Positions 62,768-64,000 of a stretch of DNA of 64,000 bases are shown piece by piece. Source of the DNA: Dolichospermum flos-aquae CCAP 1403/13F (GTDB taxonomy: Bacteria > Cyanobacteriota > Cyanobacteriia > Cyanobacteriales > Nostocaceae); NCBI RefSeq assembly GCF_012516395.1, contig NZ_CP051206.1:1780501-1844500 (forward strand), read 5' to 3'. The notes under the pieces were generated by a model. It was given only the letters and a program-made list of their open reading frames with translations. It was not told the DNA's origin and searched no databases. Position 1 is the stretch's first letter. Each line of letters begins with the position of its first letter. Made by a program: the position numbers and the translations under genes.

Positions 62768-63948
62768 CTGTTTCCACCTATTTCACCCATCCGCCACAAA
62801 TCACCTAAAGTATAATTTTCTAACCAGTCTTTGAGTTTATCTGGTTTAAGTCTCCTTAAATGAGTTCCTGTATTATCTCTTTCACAAACTACGACAGATT
62901 CAGGATATTCACTCAAAGCAGAAACCAAAGCATCAGAATGAGTCGTGACAATTAATTGAGTTCTCTGAGATGCTTCAATTAATAATTCGGCAATAGTTGG
63001 TAAAATATCTGGATGTAAACCTAATTCTGGTTCTTCAATACAAATTAGTGGTGGTGGAGTAGGATCTAAAAGTAACGCCATTAAACATAAATACCGCAAT
63101 GTTCCATCAGATAAACGAGTTGCTGGAATTGGTTGAATTACACCTTCTTCCCGAATAAATATTTGTATTGAATTACCATATACTTGTCCATGTATATCTT
63201 CTGCTGATTCATAGAATTTTTTCAGGGTTTCAATAATTTTACTTCTACCTATCTGGTAGTTTAAATCATTTAAAACTAAACCTAAATTACTACCATCTTC
63301 TAATAAAGGATGTTGAGGTAAATCTGTAGGTTGAGGTTTACGCGGTTGAGAATTTCTGCCTATAGGTAAATCTCTATATATACTTATTTTATTGAAGCTA
63401 TCACTCAGATAAGTAATCTCTGGATATTTACGTGCTGCTTTTAATTGGGATAATATAGATTGATCATATTTTAAATCATTCTTATTCCAAGTTTCTTGAG
63501 ATATTTTCTCTATCCCCGATAAATCTTTTTCTCGAACATTAAAAACAGGTTCAAGATTTTTATCATTGTAAGAATAATGAACGAAATCATCACTATGGAT
63601 ATATTCATCTATCAAGAAAAACCTCTGATTCATTTCACTAAATTCTAGTTTATATTTCAGTGTTTGTAATCCTGATTGATAATTTACAGTGACTTTAATT
63701 TTTGCACCTAGAGTATCTTTATTACCTTTCCATAAAAATTCATTAATACCTCCACCTTGACGAAATGCGGCTGGTAAATCTGTCGGTGTTGCGCGTAAAA
63801 TACCAATAGCTTCTATTAAATTAGATTTTCCAGATGTATTAGCACCAATTAACACATTTAGCGGTTGTAATTCAATTTCTTCCCCTTCACTTCCATAGGA
63901 GAGAAAATTTTGTAATTTGATTTTATGAATAAATCTTTTACCTTCCAT
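62761..63948 (-). CDS. AAA15/AAA21-family ATPase of the DUF4276 pair
   Basis: 395 residues, ABC-type/OLD-like ATPase: Walker A GANTSGKSNL (33-42), signature RLSDGTLRYL, Walker B LICIEEPELGLHPD, and switch His in IVTTHSDALV. The pair AAA ATPase + TOPRIM-like protein resembles PARIS/OLD-like abortive-infection systems. Promoter region lies in 63949-64000 at the window edge. Confidence 0.85.
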   Translation of the reverse strand: MEGKRFIHKIKLQNFLSYGSEGEEIELQPLNVLIGANTSGKSNLIEAIGILRATPTDLPAAFRQGGGINEFLWKGNKDTLGAKIKVTVNYQSGLQTLKYKLEFSEMNQRFFLIDEYIHSDDFVHYSYNDKNLEPVFNVREKDLSGIEKISQETWNKNDLKYDQSILSQLKAARKYPEITYLSDSFNKISIYRDLPIGRNSQPRKPQPTDLPQHPLLEDGSNLGLVLNDLNYQIGRSKIIETLKKFYESAEDIHGQVYGNSIQIFIREEGVIQPIPATRLSDGTLRYLCLMALLLDPTPPPLICIEEPELGLHPDILPTIAELLIEASQRTQLIVTTHSDALVSALSEYPESVVVCERDNTGTHLRRLKPDKLKDWLENYTLGDLWRMGEIGGNRW

Positions 63949-64000
63949 TTACTTCTCCTAATATTAAATAAAACTATATTGTTGCTAATATTTTGGGTAT

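Overview
The window looks like chromosome from a filamentous, heterocyst-type cyanobacterium (Nostocales; Anabaena/Dolichospermum-like). Supporting this are AT-rich DNA with very frequent HIP1 octamers (GCGATCGC), heptameric and other short tandem repeats between genes, a protein with the 'Mo-dependent nitrogenase' C-terminal domain, PrxQ, a class II aldolase, a class II (B12) ribonucleotide reductase with an intein, and many families restricted to cyanobacteria. Species is not determinable from the sequence alone.

Layout. 0-13 kb: PrxQ, a membrane acyltransferase, Uma2, a PIN toxin-antitoxin pair, a wrecked type I-like R-M-S gene split by a nonsense codon, a deletion and a 126-bp MITE, then housekeeping genes (obg, Mo-nitro/TerB protein, glutamate-cysteine ligase family, ftsI plus an FtsL-like gene, a repeat lipoprotein, a GST) and a 9-bp G-rich tandem repeat. 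13-25 kb: glgB; a 1156-aa cold-shock-like/repeat/nuclease/zinc protein next to a MITE; a UPF0175-DUF3368 pair; a tiny RHH-regulator operon with its operators; class II aldolase; DUF29; cobU. 25-31 kb: an intact type IIG restriction-methylation enzyme and an LpxB-like glycosyltransferase.

31.05-37.17 kb is the most striking part. A 6.1-kb segment is bounded by 26-bp inverted ends beginning TGTGAC, with clustered copies of a CATAACTTTGCCG-type site inside each end. It abuts the 3' end of tRNA-Ala(GGC) and contains a truncated tniQ/tnsD gene, a broken Cas5-like gene with a possible Cas8-like fragment, an HsdR remnant, and a CHAT-protease/STAND-NTPase gene. I read it as a decayed Tn7-like element, probably a CRISPR-associated transposon, carrying a defence cargo.

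37-56 kb: methyltransferase, rhodanese, DUF3352, cysE, PPOX protein, nrdJ with intein, a stand-alone TnpB element with a candidate omega-RNA region, avtA, rimM, dienelactone hydrolase, a broken Ser/Thr kinase-TPR gene, tRNA-Lys and an aldose epimerase. 56-64 kb is a toxin/defence island: HicBA, two further PIN modules, a two-gene DGQHR-like + HEPN-like operon, an SMC remnant abutting a 51-bp tandem repeat, and an AAA-ATPase + DUF4276 pair. A dispersed 51-bp HIP1-containing repeat occupies nearly every gap of this island.

Four copies of one MITE family (ends GAGG[G/T]TGTTTGAAAAGT, TAA target duplication) and one copy of a second MITE lie in or beside these accessory regions, and two of the insertions break genes exactly. 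Family assignments are by recognition of motifs; no database search was run.
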